Position numbers and translations under genes: made by a program. The notes beneath the pieces were generated by a model that was not told the origin of the DNA, made no database searches, and saw only the letters and a program-made list of their open reading frames with translations. A stretch of DNA of 64,000 bases from SAR202 cluster bacterium bin22 (lineage in GTDB: Bacteria > Chloroflexota > Dehalococcoidia > Lucifugimonadales > UBA3495): assembly GCA_002238505.1 (NCBI GenBank), contig MPMM01000001.1, positions 806,001 through 870,000 of the forward strand, written 5' to 3'. Below are positions 17,832-27,117 of the stretch, one piece after another. Every line of letters begins with the position of its first letter. Within the stretch, counting starts at the first letter, position 1.

Positions 17832-19061
17832 CTAGCCTTGGAAGGATACCCTTCCATCCAGTAACCCACGGGCCATAACGAACTTATGAATTTCGGATGT
17901 ACCACCGCCGATTCGAGCGTGGCGCAAAAGGTGATACCAGTGAGGAATTGGCATGTCCAGGGTCTCCCCAAGCCCACCGAACACCTGCATGATCTTGTCA
18001 ATGCTTCGGCAACCCCATTCACCGGCGCAATACTTGATCATGGAAGCTTCAACGCGAACGTCTTCACCCTGGTCAGCCCTCGCGGCCGTTTCCCTTGTGA
18101 CGGCCCTCAGGTTCATGATGTCGATGTAAACGTCGGTCAACATCCATTGAATGGCCTGACGTTCGCTGATAGGACGGCCATAAGTAATCCTCTGCTTCGA
18201 CCAGTCGATGGCCATTTCCAGGGCGCGGGTTAGAATTCCCAGAGCCATAGACCCACGCAACAGCCGGTCATGATGGACCAGCCATTTTTGCCCCAGGCTG
18301 AATCCCAATCCCACTTCGCCCAGTATCTGCGTCTGGGGAACCCGAACCTCGTCCAGGTTGACCATAAATTGCTGGGCACGGGTCGGAACGATCCAGACCC
18401 GTATGGGGTCGAAACTGAGGCCAGCGGTCGGATTGTCAACAATGAACATCGTGATGCCGCCGCGCTGCCTCTTTTCCGGATCCGTCACAGCCTGCACCAA
18501 GAGAAAATCGGCGGATGCCGCACCGGAGATGAACATCTTCTGGCCGGAAATAACCCAGTCGTCGCCATCCCGAACCGCTCGCGTCTGCATCATTCCGCCT
18601 GGGTCGGAACCGGCCTGTGGCTCCGTTTGTCCGAAGGCGTAATTGAGGTCTCCCTGGATAGCAGGGTAGAGATACTTTTGTTCCTGCTCAGGTGTGCAGG
18701 AACCAATCATCATCATCGGCACCGGGGAAGTAGGTAGCTGGACAACGCTCTTGTGTATCTCTTCGTCCATCACTACGTGCCCTAAGGCGCCCATGCCACC
18801 GCCCCCATATTCTTCCGGCACGAAGGACGTAAAGATACCTGTATCCTTGGATACCTGGTTTAGCCTCCCCCACTTTTCCGGGGAGAGCGAACCAACTATT
18901 CCCATGACGGTTTCGGCAATGCCCTTGGGCCCGCCATCGTCCACGCCTTCTTGAGGTGGATTGGCGAGGTATTCGGTTTCAAGCGGAACGCATTCGTCTC
19001 TAACTATCTGACGGACCATGTTCTTGAGGCCGTCGAGTTCCGGGGGAAGTCCTGCCTGCAT
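17832..19061 (-). CDS. Acyl-CoA dehydrogenase family protein
   Basis: This is a flavoprotein of the acyl-CoA dehydrogenase fold, 409 residues long. Recognisable elements are the FAD/substrate region FGQTEPQAGSDPGGM, the domain boundary GDDWVISGQKMFISGA, and the C-terminal helices with QVFGGLGETLDM and ARIGGGTSEIHKFVMARG. The family oxidises acyl-CoA thioesters at the alpha-beta bond and passes electrons to ETF. The chain-length preference is not readable from sequence. The gene stands alone between the sigma operon and a small secreted protein, so no pathway is implied by context. Confidence 0.93.
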   Translation of the reverse strand: MQAGLPPELDGLKNMVRQIVRDECVPLETEYLANPPQEGVDDGGPKGIAETVMGIVGSLSPEKWGRLNQVSKDTGIFTSFVPEEYGGGGMGALGHVVMDEEIHKSVVQLPTSPVPMMMIGSCTPEQEQKYLYPAIQGDLNYAFGQTEPQAGSDPGGMMQTRAVRDGDDWVISGQKMFISGAASADFLLVQAVTDPEKRQRGGITMFIVDNPTAGLSFDPIRVWIVPTRAQQFMVNLDEVRVPQTQILGEVGLGFSLGQKWLVHHDRLLRGSMALGILTRALEMAIDWSKQRITYGRPISERQAIQWMLTDVYIDIMNLRAVTRETAARADQGEDVRVEASMIKYCAGEWGCRSIDKIMQVFGGLGETLDMPIPHWYHLLRHARIGGGTSEIHKFVMARGLLDGRVSFQG

Positions 19062-19165
19062 GGGTCAGCTCCGTTTCAAGAAGGGAATTAAATCGGCACA
19101 GCCTCTACTGCGGACATGAAAGTCGAGCGAGGTGCAATGAAGTGATGCAATTTGGGGCAAAGTGC

Positions 19166-19384
19166 CTAGTGGAAGGGACAAACGTATGTGAAGGCCTGGT
19201 AAACACCAGGTTGTTTTTCCTGCTCAGCTTTCCCAGGGAAATTCCCGTATTCTGCCACGGCCAAGGCCCCAACTCCCGGCGAAACTGAGTCAGAAGAAAC
19301 CTGGGTCACGGCGCCCACTGCTGCGAAACTAACCGAGACTGCCAGGACAAGGAAAATCGATACGCCTATAATTGTCCCTTTCAT
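19166..19384 (-). CDS. Small predicted secreted protein
   Basis: This 72-residue frame starts at an ATG preceded by AGGTGG and opens with a typical signal sequence (MKGTIIGVSIFLVLAVSVSF AA, cleavage likely after AVGA). The mature part would be only about 50 residues, Ser/Val/Gly-rich, with a single Cys near the C-terminus (YVCPFH). No family is recognised. A longer frame begins upstream at 19456, but that start has no ribosome-binding site. Support rests on the signal peptide and RBS alone. Confidence 0.45.
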   Translation of the reverse strand: MKGTIIGVSIFLVLAVSVSFAAVGAVTQVSSDSVSPGVGALAVAEYGNFPGKAEQEKQPGVYQAFTYVCPFH

Positions 19385-20376
19385 AACCACCTGCTGGAGA
19401 ATCCCGAATCGGGGAACCGGATGCCAAGCTGGCTCGGCTCTAAGGGATACCCTCATATTTTAATACTTTCCCCGGGAAATGCCAATCTGCCAAAGATTCC
19501 GGACGGGACGATCTCACCTTGGCCCTTGAATCTTTTTGTCACCTTTTCAATTCGGGACGGCAAACGTTCCCCCATCTCTTGATTTATGACCCTCGAATCA
19601 CCATTGAGGGTGCGCTGCGCGCCACGGTTGATTCCAAACTTAAAGACGAGGACGCTCCATCTGAGGCAAACTACGCCACCGTGGGCCTCCGTCATCGAGT
19701 CATTTGTAATTTAATGCTCCTTATCCCGTATTCGGTAAAGTGCCTTTGCCATGCATACCGGCCCTTTCCGTTTGCATACCCCCTTCTTGCCTTCGCAATT
19801 ACTGACACTCGCCCCAGTCCCGACTGCGCAACCCTCGCCTACTATGAGAGTGCACAGTTAAAGGAGAGTGGTCCGTTCCAGTTGTGCAGGCAGTTACAGG
19901 AGTGAACAAACGATGCCTTGCCGGTCCCGCCAGAATTATCCATTTTGGCTCGGCATCTCCACTCATAGCTTTGAATTGGAGGCGTACAAAAGTGTCAAAC
20001 CGGCTCCACTGCTAACCGGTATGAGCACTTGCTCAGATACAAAATGGGCACAAATGCGTACAAATGTCGAGGAATTTTAATTTTTCCTGGGGGGGCGCCC
20101 CGGGGAAGCTTGCATGTGCCGTCGCCAGGCATTCCCGATCCGGGGCAATCGCGTCCCGGTTCAGTGTAATCTTGGACGGGGTTGAAGAAGCTGAACTCCG
20201 TCCCGCAGGCCGAATTTCGGACAGCACCACGAACTTGGGGGAAGAATTCCAAATCTTTCGGTTTCGCTCAGGGTGACATACATTCTTGCTTTGGAGTCTT
20301 ACGCAATTTACAGTCAAGTTAAAATGTGACTGCCCTCATCGATAAGCATTCACTTCGGAATCAGTTTGCAAGATCG
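19385..20376. other. Gene-poor region upstream of selA
   Basis: Nearly one kilobase without a convincing gene. Open frames of up to 128 codons occur on both strands, but none has a plausible ribosome-binding site, domain or normal composition. A diverged, inverted family-1 repeat lies at 20254-20278. The stretch around 20085-20170 is GC-rich and irregular compared with the AT-richer flanks. Confidence 0.65.
20254..20278 (-). repeat. Diverged family-1 dispersed repeat, inverted
   Basis: Read on the minus strand it is TGTCACCCTGAGCGAAACCGAAAGA, matching the TCCTGAGC...CGAAGGA frame of the copies at 7053-7124 and 7285-7307 with substitutions. Confidence 0.5.
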
Positions 20377-20385
20377 TGCTAGAAT
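20377..20385 (+). promoter_or_regulatory. Extended -10 promoter element for selA
   Basis: TGCTAGAAT forms a TGn-extended -10 box about 100 bases before the selA start. No good -35 hexamer lies at the standard distance, as is common for extended -10 promoters. Confidence 0.5.
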
Positions 20386-20483
20386 CATTAGCTGTCCGCA
20401 GCGCGATTCTTACTTTCTTTGTTTGTATATCCATCAGCCCGATTGTCTCAGTAGATTAGGGGACAGAGTTTAGGAGTTCCGAG

Positions 20484-21866
20484 TTGACTCAGCTTCGCAA
20501 TATCCCCAGTGTAGAACGCGTAGTGTCGTCGGATTTGCTGGCCAGGGAAGTTAGGGCTTACAGCCGGGATTGGATTGTCTCCCTGGTTCGGTTACAACTG
20601 GACAAGGCCAGGGAAATCGTCAGGGAGGGCGCTGAGGCCCCCAGCGCGGACGAAGTGGCCGAGGCCATCCGCCAACTCCTTGAAAGCATGAATCGCCCAG
20701 CTCCCGTTCCCGTGATTAACGCCACCGGGGTGGTCATTCACACTAATCTGGGACGTGCCCCTCTCAGCAGGTCTGCTTCAGAGGCAGCCATACTGGCCGC
20801 TCAGGGTTATTCAAACCTTGAGTTTGACCTGAGCAACGGTCGGCGTGGGTCCAGACAGGCCCACCTACAGGACCTTCTCCAACAACTTACTGGAGCCGAA
20901 GCAGGGCTGGTGGTCAACAACAACGCCTCCGCGGTGCTCCTTGGTCTTTCCGCCCTGGCTGCGGGCAAAGAGGTAGTGGTTTCCAGGGGAGAGGCGGTGG
21001 AGATTGGCGGTGGATTTCGTGTCCCCGATGTCTTGTCCCAGAGTGGAGCAATTCTGGTGGATGTGGGCACCACCAACCGAACCTATGCCCGCGATTATGA
21101 GAACGCCATTACCGACCGCACAGGAGCCTTCCTCAAGGCCCATGCGAGCAATTTCCGGGTAGAAGGTTTTACTGCCGCCGTTGAGCCTGCAGAACTGGTG
21201 CAATTGGGGGCTGACAGCGGTATTCCAGTGCTTCACGACGTAGGCAGCGGGGCGTTACTGGCCACCGAGGCATACGGCCTGGCTCACGAACCAACTCCCC
21301 AGGAAAGTGTTGCCTCCGGTGTGGGCCTGACTTTCTTTTCCGGGGACAAGCTGCTCGGCGGGCCGCAAGCGGGAATAGTGGTGGGCTCTCGGGAACTCGT
21401 AGAAATGCTGGAACGCCACCCATTGGCCCGTGCCTTCCGTATAGACAAGATGAGCCTGGCCTCGCTGATTGCGACCTTAATGCATTACTTGCGGGGCGAG
21501 GCAGAGAGGGAGGTTCCAATTTGGCGCATGATTTCGGCCCCAGTGCAGATCTTGGAGGAGCGGGCAGAATCATGGAAGAAGGCGATCACCTCCGGCAGTA
21601 GCGTCATTGGAGCGGTGGTAGAGACCCGTTCCGCTATTGGCGGTGGAAGCCTGCCGGGAGAAACCCTGCCAACCCGAGCACTGTCACTGGACTGCTCATC
21701 TATTGGCCGGGGAGCGGAAGGAGTCATGCAGAGGCTTAGACGCTCCAATCCTCCGGTAATTGCCCGTATCGAAGACAACCAGGTTTTGCTGGATCCTCGG
21801 ACCGTATTGCCAGAGCAAGAGGGTCCGTTCCTTAAGTCCTTGCAAGGAGCGATCAGTTCACCGTGA
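20484..21866 (+). CDS. selA: L-seryl-tRNA(Sec) selenium transferase
   Basis: SelA is a PLP enzyme that converts serine on tRNA(Sec) to selenocysteine using selenophosphate. The protein is full length (460 residues). The PLP-binding lysine is in FFSGDKLLGGPQAG (Lys about 289). Other family stretches are NATGVVIHTNLGRAPLS, NNNASAVLLGL and LHDVGSGALL. Translation starts at TTG (20484), supported by TAGGAG nine bases upstream. The cognate selenocysteine tRNA is in this window at 51696-51792; selB and selD are not. The operon partner downstream is an unrelated hydrolase, so selA is not clustered with the other sel genes. Confidence 0.96.
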   Translation: MTQLRNIPSVERVVSSDLLAREVRAYSRDWIVSLVRLQLDKAREIVREGAEAPSADEVAEAIRQLLESMNRPAPVPVINATGVVIHTNLGRAPLSRSASEAAILAAQGYSNLEFDLSNGRRGSRQAHLQDLLQQLTGAEAGLVVNNNASAVLLGLSALAAGKEVVVSRGEAVEIGGGFRVPDVLSQSGAILVDVGTTNRTYARDYENAITDRTGAFLKAHASNFRVEGFTAAVEPAELVQLGADSGIPVLHDVGSGALLATEAYGLAHEPTPQESVASGVGLTFFSGDKLLGGPQAGIVVGSRELVEMLERHPLARAFRIDKMSLASLIATLMHYLRGEAEREVPIWRMISAPVQILEERAESWKKAITSGSSVIGAVVETRSAIGGGSLPGETLPTRALSLDCSSIGRGAEGVMQRLRRSNPPVIARIEDNQVLLDPRTVLPEQEGPFLKSLQGAISSP

Positions 21867-21940
21867 CGACGCAACCAGTGCCTGCATCAGATACTCTTCT
21901 TGCAAACTCCAGGTTTGACTGAATCCACTAAACGGAGCTA

Positions 21941-22714
21941 TTGCGACCCGGCATGACCGACTACCTGATTGTCCACGATGTAGGCCAGGGCGCCTGGTTC
22001 TGGAACCAGGTTTGGGGGAGTGTAACAGCCCCAACAGAACATCCGCCCCAATTACACACGCCCCGATATGCCAGCCAGTTCCATCTGCTCAACCTTCCCG
22101 GCCACGGCAGCGACGAGGAGGGCGACACCTCAGACGTTCGATTTGATGAATGCGTTCAGGCTATAGCCAGAACCGTTGACCGTCGGGACATGCGCGACCT
22201 GGTGCTGGTTGGTCATGGCGTAGGCGGAATGATTGCCCTACAGGCTGCCACGGCGTTGCCCAGTCCTCCCAGGAGGCTTGCACTCGTTGCGGGAGTGATC
22301 CCCGAAAGTGACCGCGCTCCAATTTCCCGTTTTCCTGCCAGTGTGCGTAAGCACTTCTCCAAGGGCCTGAGCTGGGCCAAGCTTGTGGGAAAGGATACCA
22401 GGCTGCCCCGATCAGCCGTGGCAAAATATCTTTGCAACGGGATGGATCCCAGCGATGTCACTCGCGCCCTGGGCTATTTTGGGCCCCTTCCCACTCGGCT
22501 AATGGAGACCGGCGTAAGCCTGTCCCTCAGTGAAATTCCCTGCCCCGTAAGCTACGTGGTACTCGACCGGGATCGCCTTCTCAACCCAAGTATTCAGATT
22601 GCCATGGCACGACTGGTGCCGGATGTCGAACTCCTTCACCTGGATTCCTGTCACCAGGCTTCCTTGCACCTGCCGGCAGAATTGGGGCAGCTAATCCTGG
22701 CTTTGCCTCGGTAA
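21941..22714 (+). CDS. Alpha/beta-hydrolase fold protein with Gly in place of the nucleophile Ser
   Basis: The protein has the plant-esterase-like alpha/beta-hydrolase layout: an N-terminal strand with VGQGAWFW, the oxyanion-region LNLPGHGSD, a nucleophile elbow near residues 91-96, and a late histidine in DSCHQASLHLP. The elbow reads GHGVGG, so the usual serine of GHSxGG is a glycine (residue 93, codon GGC at 22217). Either the protein is not a hydrolase, or it uses a serine-independent mechanism as some hydroxynitrile lyase relatives partly do. A TTG at 21941 has GGAG three bases away; the ATG at 21953 is an alternative start. Confidence 0.8.
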   Translation: MRPGMTDYLIVHDVGQGAWFWNQVWGSVTAPTEHPPQLHTPRYASQFHLLNLPGHGSDEEGDTSDVRFDECVQAIARTVDRRDMRDLVLVGHGVGGMIALQAATALPSPPRRLALVAGVIPESDRAPISRFPASVRKHFSKGLSWAKLVGKDTRLPRSAVAKYLCNGMDPSDVTRALGYFGPLPTRLMETGVSLSLSEIPCPVSYVVLDRDRLLNPSIQIAMARLVPDVELLHLDSCHQASLHLPAELGQLILALPR

Positions 22715-22766
22715 AGAGGGGATAACCCTCTTCAAGCGCCCGGCTGTCCCCCCTCAATCCTGCTTG

Positions 22767-22775
22767 TGCTAGACT
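22767..22775 (+). promoter_or_regulatory. Extended -10 element, nearly leaderless EndoQ transcript
   Basis: TGCTAGACT ends only seven bases before the ATG at 22783. Transcription starting at the normal distance would begin at or next to the start codon, giving a leaderless mRNA. No Shine-Dalgarno sequence is present, which fits. Confidence 0.45.
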
Positions 22776-22782
22776 TCGCCCC

Positions 22783-24015
22783 ATGTCCTTTGTCGCCGAC
22801 CTTCACTTGCACTCTCCCTACGCTTACGCCACCAGTCCCGCTCTGACACTGGAAAACCTTGCAACGTGGGCCGGCTATAAGGGTATTGACCTGCTTTCTA
22901 CCGCTGACTTCACTCATCCCAAGTGGATGCAGGAACTGAAGAACAAGCTGGTGGAGTCTCCGGATGGAGCCTACCGGTACAAGAATGTGGCGTTTGTAAT
23001 GGGAACCGAGATTAGCTGCGTCTTCAGGCAGGGAGGGCGAGGCCGTCGCATCCACCTGTTGGTATTCGCACCCACCATTGAAGTCGCGGAAAAGCTCACG
23101 TCCGGGTTTGCCAGGTATGGCAACCTTCAGTCGGACGGAAGACCTACGCTGGGCCTTTCCGCCAGGGAAGCAACTGCTTTGTGCCTGGAGACTGACCCGG
23201 ATTGCCTGGTTATTCCCGCCCACGCCTGGACACCCTGGTACGGCGTCTTCGGGTCCAAATCCGGATTCGGCAGCCTCTCTAAAGCGTTTGGCGATATGCT
23301 GGACCATGTCCCTGCAATTGAAACGGGACTCTCCAGCGATCCAGAGATGAACTGGTCAGTACCCGGACTGGCCAACAAGGCAGTCGTCTCTTTTTCGGAT
23401 GCCCACTCCCTCCCGAATTTGGGTAGGGAACTGACCGTGTTCGGGGGTAACCCTGGATACGAGGGGCTAAGAAAGGGCTTACAAGACAACGCTGTGGAAT
23501 TCACGGTCGAAATGTACCCGGAGGAGGGGAAATACCACTTCGACGGCCATCGCAAGTGCGGCGTGTCCTGGCATCCTTCCCGGACCCTGATTGAAGGTGG
23601 CGACTGCCCCGTTTGCGGGCGGGCAATGACCCTTGGAGTGCTGCATCGGGTTATGGATCTGGGCGGGCCTAGTTCAACTCCGCAAGTCTCTCCCCCACCT
23701 TTGGAATCCGAATTGTTGCCGCCACATAGTGTTCCCTCACCGGATGGAAGGGCCCCATTCGTCAGAATGGTACCGTTGTTAGACATTATTGCGGCAGCCA
23801 GAAATCGAGGTCCAACTACCAAAGGCGTAATGGCGGAATATCATCATCTGGTATCCGCTATGGGTTCCGAATACCGAACTTTGTTGTGGGCACCTCAAAT
23901 CGAGTTGACTGAAACCTGCGACGAAATTCTGGCAGACGCTATCCTGCGGGCTCGACTAGGCGATATTCACGTCGAACCAGGCTACGACGGCGTCTATGGC
24001 AAAGTATCTCTATAA
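22783..24015 (+). CDS. Endonuclease Q family protein (PHP domain plus zinc domain)
   Basis: The protein opens with the PHP motif DLHLHSPYAYATS and continues with PHP metal-site segments GTEISCVF, PAHAWTPWYGVFGSKSGF, and SFSDAHSLPNLGREL. Around residues 262-285 comes a cysteine-rich zinc element, KCGVSW then GDCPVCGRAMTLGVLHR. This order and the 410-residue length match archaeal endonuclease Q and its bacterial homologues, which nick DNA 5' of deaminated bases such as uracil and hypoxanthine. Activity here is inferred from family membership. There is no clear operon partner. Confidence 0.88.
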   Translation: MSFVADLHLHSPYAYATSPALTLENLATWAGYKGIDLLSTADFTHPKWMQELKNKLVESPDGAYRYKNVAFVMGTEISCVFRQGGRGRRIHLLVFAPTIEVAEKLTSGFARYGNLQSDGRPTLGLSAREATALCLETDPDCLVIPAHAWTPWYGVFGSKSGFGSLSKAFGDMLDHVPAIETGLSSDPEMNWSVPGLANKAVVSFSDAHSLPNLGRELTVFGGNPGYEGLRKGLQDNAVEFTVEMYPEEGKYHFDGHRKCGVSWHPSRTLIEGGDCPVCGRAMTLGVLHRVMDLGGPSSTPQVSPPPLESELLPPHSVPSPDGRAPFVRMVPLLDIIAAARNRGPTTKGVMAEYHHLVSAMGSEYRTLLWAPQIELTETCDEILADAILRARLGDIHVEPGYDGVYGKVSL

Positions 24016-24123
24016 ACCTGGTGAGCAAGCTGGATCCGTGTCCCGGCCTCCCTTTCACTTTCATTTCTTTTTCCTTTGAAAGGCGCATAAGGGATATTCA
24101 AAGCCAGGGGGCCACCAGAGCTA

Positions 24124-24132
24124 TGTTAGAAT
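24124..24132 (+). promoter_or_regulatory. Extended -10 promoter element for the acetyltransferase
   Basis: TGTTAGAAT, a TGn-extended -10 box, lies 58 bases before the GTG start at 24191. Confidence 0.45.
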
Positions 24133-24190
24133 CTAGCAATCTGCAATGGGTCCCAGAGTCCGCAAAAAGCTATCTGGATAGTTATACATC

Positions 24191-24862
24191 GTGGAAGTTT
24201 CGATCCGCCGGCTGAGAGCCGAAGATATTGAGCAGGTTAAGGAAATTGAGCGCGAGGCGTTTGCCCCCTTGTTTATGGGCAACTCCCTTAAGCGTGACCT
24301 GAACAACCGTTACGCCCGCTATCTGGTCGCCTGCCAGCCAGAAATCGAGAATAGCGAATCATTCGCATCTTCTGCCGAAGCGCTACAAGAGGAAGTTGGC
24401 GCACCTTCCGATGCATCGCTTTGGGGACGTATGGTTGGCGGCGTCAAGGGCATTTTTGCCCGAGAACCCGAGGTTGATACAGGCCCCGAAAACATAGCCG
24501 GCTACGTGGGATTGTGGTTCCAGGGAAACGAAGCTCACATAACGGAGATTGCAGTCAGGGAAAAACTTCGGGGCAATGGCATCGGAGAGTTGTTGCTGAT
24601 AGGGTCTGTCAGAGTCGCTATTGAACAGGGGTCCACGGTGCTGACGCTTGAAGCGCGAGTATCCAATTTTATTGCCCAGCGGCTTTACGAGAAATATGGG
24701 TTTCAGGAAGCAGGCATTCGCAAAAACTATTATTCGGACAATCGAGAAGACGCAGTCATCATGACGACCAGTCCAATCCACACACCTGGTTACCAGGAAA
24801 GGTTCAACTCGTTGCAGGAAGCATTTCTGAACCGCTGGGGTGAAATCAATATCGAGATTTAA
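24191..24862 (+). CDS. GNAT acetyltransferase, RimI-like with internal insertion
   Basis: The GNAT fold is shown by the opening VSIRRLRAEDIEQVKEIE, the acetyl-CoA loop VREKLRGNGIGELLL and the C-terminal ARVSNFIAQRLYEKYGFQEAGIRKNYY, which closely follows RimI (ribosomal protein alanine N-acetyltransferase). RimI proteins are about 150 residues; this one has 223, with an extra segment near residues 45-100. The conserved YEKYGF and the YYSDNREDAVIM ending support N-alpha acetyltransferase activity, but the target is unknown. It starts with GTG, and coaE follows 121 bases downstream with its own promoter. Confidence 0.85.
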   Translation: MEVSIRRLRAEDIEQVKEIEREAFAPLFMGNSLKRDLNNRYARYLVACQPEIENSESFASSAEALQEEVGAPSDASLWGRMVGGVKGIFAREPEVDTGPENIAGYVGLWFQGNEAHITEIAVREKLRGNGIGELLLIGSVRVAIEQGSTVLTLEARVSNFIAQRLYEKYGFQEAGIRKNYYSDNREDAVIMTTSPIHTPGYQERFNSLQEAFLNRWGEINIEI

Positions 24863-24924
24863 AGCACAACTTAAGAGGGTCCACTCAGGGGGCCGGAGGG
24901 CTATTTGTCCCTGGGCCCCTAAGG

Positions 24925-24953
24925 TTGACCCGTAGTAACCCCCTTGTTAGAAT
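24925..24953 (+). promoter_or_regulatory. Promoter of coaE-norQ-nudix-norD
   Basis: TTGACC at 24925-24930 and TAGAAT at 24948-24953 are separated by exactly 17 bases, and TG precedes the -10 box by one base. It is one of the two best sigma-70-type promoters visible in the window. It lies 30 bases before the coaE ATG. Confidence 0.7.
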
Positions 24954-24983
24954 TGCCGGAGTGTTTTCTAAATTGGGGCCCGA

Positions 24984-25592
24984 ATGTTGGTTATTGGCCT
25001 GACCGGTGGCATTGGAACCGGCAAAACCGAGGTTTCCAGGATACTTCAGGCTATGGGAGCCACGGTCATAAATGCTGACCAGGTAGGTCACGAGGCGTAC
25101 ACTCCCCATTCCGAAGCATGGGAAGCAGTCGTCAAGGCTTTCGGAAAGGGCATTGTCCAGGAAAGCGGGGAAATAGACCGTAGAAAGCTGGGTGGAATCG
25201 TATTTGCTGACCCCGAGCGGTTGGCGGTTCTTAACGGCATAATGCACCCCAGAATGGCGGCGATTGTCCTAGAGAAGCTCCAGTCTCTTGATGAAGGTGG
25301 AGTTATAGTGGCCGTTGTAGAAGCGGCTGTTCTCTTTGAGGCGGGCTGGGATTCCCTGGTTGATGAAGTCTGGACTACCGAGAGTCCCGAGGACTTTGTT
25401 GTATCCAGACTGCAGGAACGCAACGGCTTCGCTCCAGAGGAAATTCGGAAACGAATAGCTTCCCAGATGTCATCCTCGGAGAGATCGAATCGGGCCACTG
25501 AAGTAGTGAACAATTCCGGCGAGCTTGCCGACCTGGAACGCACGGTCAGGGCAATTTGGAAACGCCGAGTCGAAGGAAGGATTGAGCAATAA
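24984..25592 (+). CDS. coaE: Dephospho-CoA kinase
   Basis: CoaE phosphorylates the 3'-hydroxyl of dephospho-CoA, the last step of coenzyme A synthesis. The P-loop [17 protein letters not shown] is at the N-terminus, followed by [10 protein letters not shown], the substrate-site LNGIMHPRM and the lid region with RLQERNGF. The 202-residue length is normal. It is the first gene of a tight run: the ATPase gene begins two bases after its stop. CoA-related functions otherwise do not dominate that operon. Confidence 0.95.
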   Translation: MLVIGLTGGIGTGKTEVSRILQAMGATVINADQVGHEAYTPHSEAWEAVVKAFGKGIVQESGEIDRRKLGGIVFADPERLAVLNGIMHPRMAAIVLEKLQSLDEGGVIVAVVEAAVLFEAGWDSLVDEVWTTESPEDFVVSRLQERNGFAPEEIRKRIASQMSSSERSNRATEVVNNSGELADLERTVRAIWKRRVEGRIEQ

Positions 25593-25594
25593 TA

Positions 25595-26515
25595 ATGGTT
25601 GAAGCGGTAGAGTCCGAACAGAACGAACCCCAATTCAAGGAATATGCGATTGAAGAATTCCTGGTTCGCAGTGAACCCTATTACCGCCCCGTAGGCGATG
25701 AAACTGAACTGTTTACTGCGGCCTACAACCAGCACATACCGGTGTTGCTTAAGGGCCCCACGGGCTGCGGAAAGACCCGTTTCGTGGAATACATGGCCTG
25801 GAAGCTGGGCAGGCCTATGACGGTGGTCCGTCCAATGGATGGCGGACGACCTGCACAGGAGTTAAATGAAGGCGAAGTGCGGGTGCCTCTGGTGACTATC
25901 GCCTGCCACGAAGATTTGACCGCCAGCGACCTGGTCGGACGCTACCTGCTCGACTCCGACGGCACCCGGTGGATTGACGGTCCCATGACCAGGGCCGTGA
26001 AGGCCGGCGCTATCCTTTACCTGGATGAAGTTGTGGAAGCCCGCAAAGACACCACCGTGCTGATTCACCCCCTTACCGACCATCGCAGGATTTTGCCGGT
26101 GGAAAAAACCGGACAAATTATTGAAGCAGACGATCGGTTCCTGCTTTGCATATCCTACAACCCTCATTATCAGAGCGCGTTGAAGGACTTGAAGCACAGC
26201 ACACGGCAGCGCTTCATTTCGGTAGAGTTTGACTATCCACCTGCCGAAATTGAAGCTGAGATCGTGAAGAAGGAAAGTGGTTGCAACGACGATCAGGCAA
26301 GTGCCCTTGCAAAACTCGGAGAAAAGGTTCGCAATTTGCGGGACCACGGACTTGCGGAGGGGGCTAGCACCAGGCTGCTCATTTACGCTGGTCGGCTCAT
26401 GACCGAGGGAATACCGCCCCGTCGGGCCTGCCAGGTTGCGATAGTCTGGACTCTAACCGATGAACCCGAACTTCAGCGTAGCGTGGAAGAGGTGGTTTCC
26501 TCAATCTTCGAATAG
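25595..26515 (+). CDS. AAA+ ATPase of the CbbQ/NirQ/NorQ (MoxR) family
   Basis: This 306-residue AAA+ protein has Walker [11 protein letters not shown] (residues 54-63), Walker [12 protein letters not shown], and the family-typical N-terminus [17 protein letters not shown]. Such ATPases work with a VWA partner (CbbO/NorD) to remodel or load metal into a target enzyme; in other bacteria the targets are Rubisco or nitric oxide reductase. The partner is encoded two genes downstream (27114-30374). Neither Rubisco nor NO reductase genes are present in the window, so the client is unknown. Confidence 0.93.
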   Translation: MVEAVESEQNEPQFKEYAIEEFLVRSEPYYRPVGDETELFTAAYNQHIPVLLKGPTGCGKTRFVEYMAWKLGRPMTVVRPMDGGRPAQELNEGEVRVPLVTIACHEDLTASDLVGRYLLDSDGTRWIDGPMTRAVKAGAILYLDEVVEARKDTTVLIHPLTDHRRILPVEKTGQIIEADDRFLLCISYNPHYQSALKDLKHSTRQRFISVEFDYPPAEIEAEIVKKESGCNDDQASALAKLGEKVRNLRDHGLAEGASTRLLIYAGRLMTEGIPPRRACQVAIVWTLTDEPELQRSVEEVVSSIFE

Positions 26516-26523
26516 AGGTTTTG

Positions 26524-27117
26524 ATGGGTTCATCTCTCCCAGACCTGGTTAAGCAGGCATTGGCGCAGCGGTCCAGATTGATATTGACCGATGACAGCCT
26601 TATGCCTGCTGCTGTTTTGGTGACCCTTTACCCCAAGAATGGGGAATTCTGCGTTCTTCTTAACAAACGGTCGGAAATTGTGGAGCACCACAAAGGGGAA
26701 ATTTCTTTTCCCGGCGGAGCCAGGGACCCCGAAGATAACGACTTCCAGGAAACTGCCCTCCGCGAGGCCGAAGAGGAAATGGGGATAAATCCCTTGGATG
26801 TCACCATCTTGGGGCAATTGGATGATGCAGTGACCCGCAGCGGTTTCGGTGTCAGGGTCTTTGTTGGAGAAATACCCCATTCGTACCCCTTTAAGCCCAG
26901 TGATCTGGAAATTGCCGAGGTACTGGAGGTTCCTCTCTTGAGCCTTTATGACCCGGTTAACATCCGCTGGGAAACCCGTTGGACGGGTGAAGAATTGACC
27001 ACGGTATTTTCCTATGTCCACGGCGAGCACGTCGTATTTGGAGCAACTGCCAAGATACTTCAGCAGTTTTTGGACATCATGGAAGAGCCTTTGAAAAAGG
27101 AGGGGCTGACGTCTTGA
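26524..27117 (+). CDS. NUDIX hydrolase, CoA pyrophosphatase-like
   Basis: The NUDIX box is visible from FPGGARDPEDNDFQETALRE through AEEEMGI, preceded by HHKGEISFPGG, which matches the NudL/YeaB-type coenzyme A pyrophosphatases. The protein has 197 residues. The ATG at 26524 is preferred to the adjacent TTG at 26521 because AGAGG lies at a suitable distance. It sits between the NorQ-type ATPase and the NorD-type VWA gene and overlaps the latter's start (TTGA). A link to coaE at the head of the operon (CoA made, CoA cleaved) is possible but inferential. Confidence 0.9.
   Translation: MGSSLPDLVKQALAQRSRLILTDDSLMPAAVLVTLYPKNGEFCVLLNKRSEIVEHHKGEISFPGGARDPEDNDFQETALREAEEEMGINPLDVTILGQLDDAVTRSGFGVRVFVGEIPHSYPFKPSDLEIAEVLEVPLLSLYDPVNIRWETRWTGEELTTVFSYVHGEHVVFGATAKILQQFLDIMEEPLKKEGLTS

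Noticed and set aside
19519-19905. Plus-strand 128-codon frame in the gap before selA
   Set aside because: No RBS, unusual composition and no motif; probably chance in an AT-richer gap.
24021-24215. A 64-codon frame between EndoQ and the acetyltransferase
   Set aside because: It runs through the acetyltransferase promoter and has no RBS.
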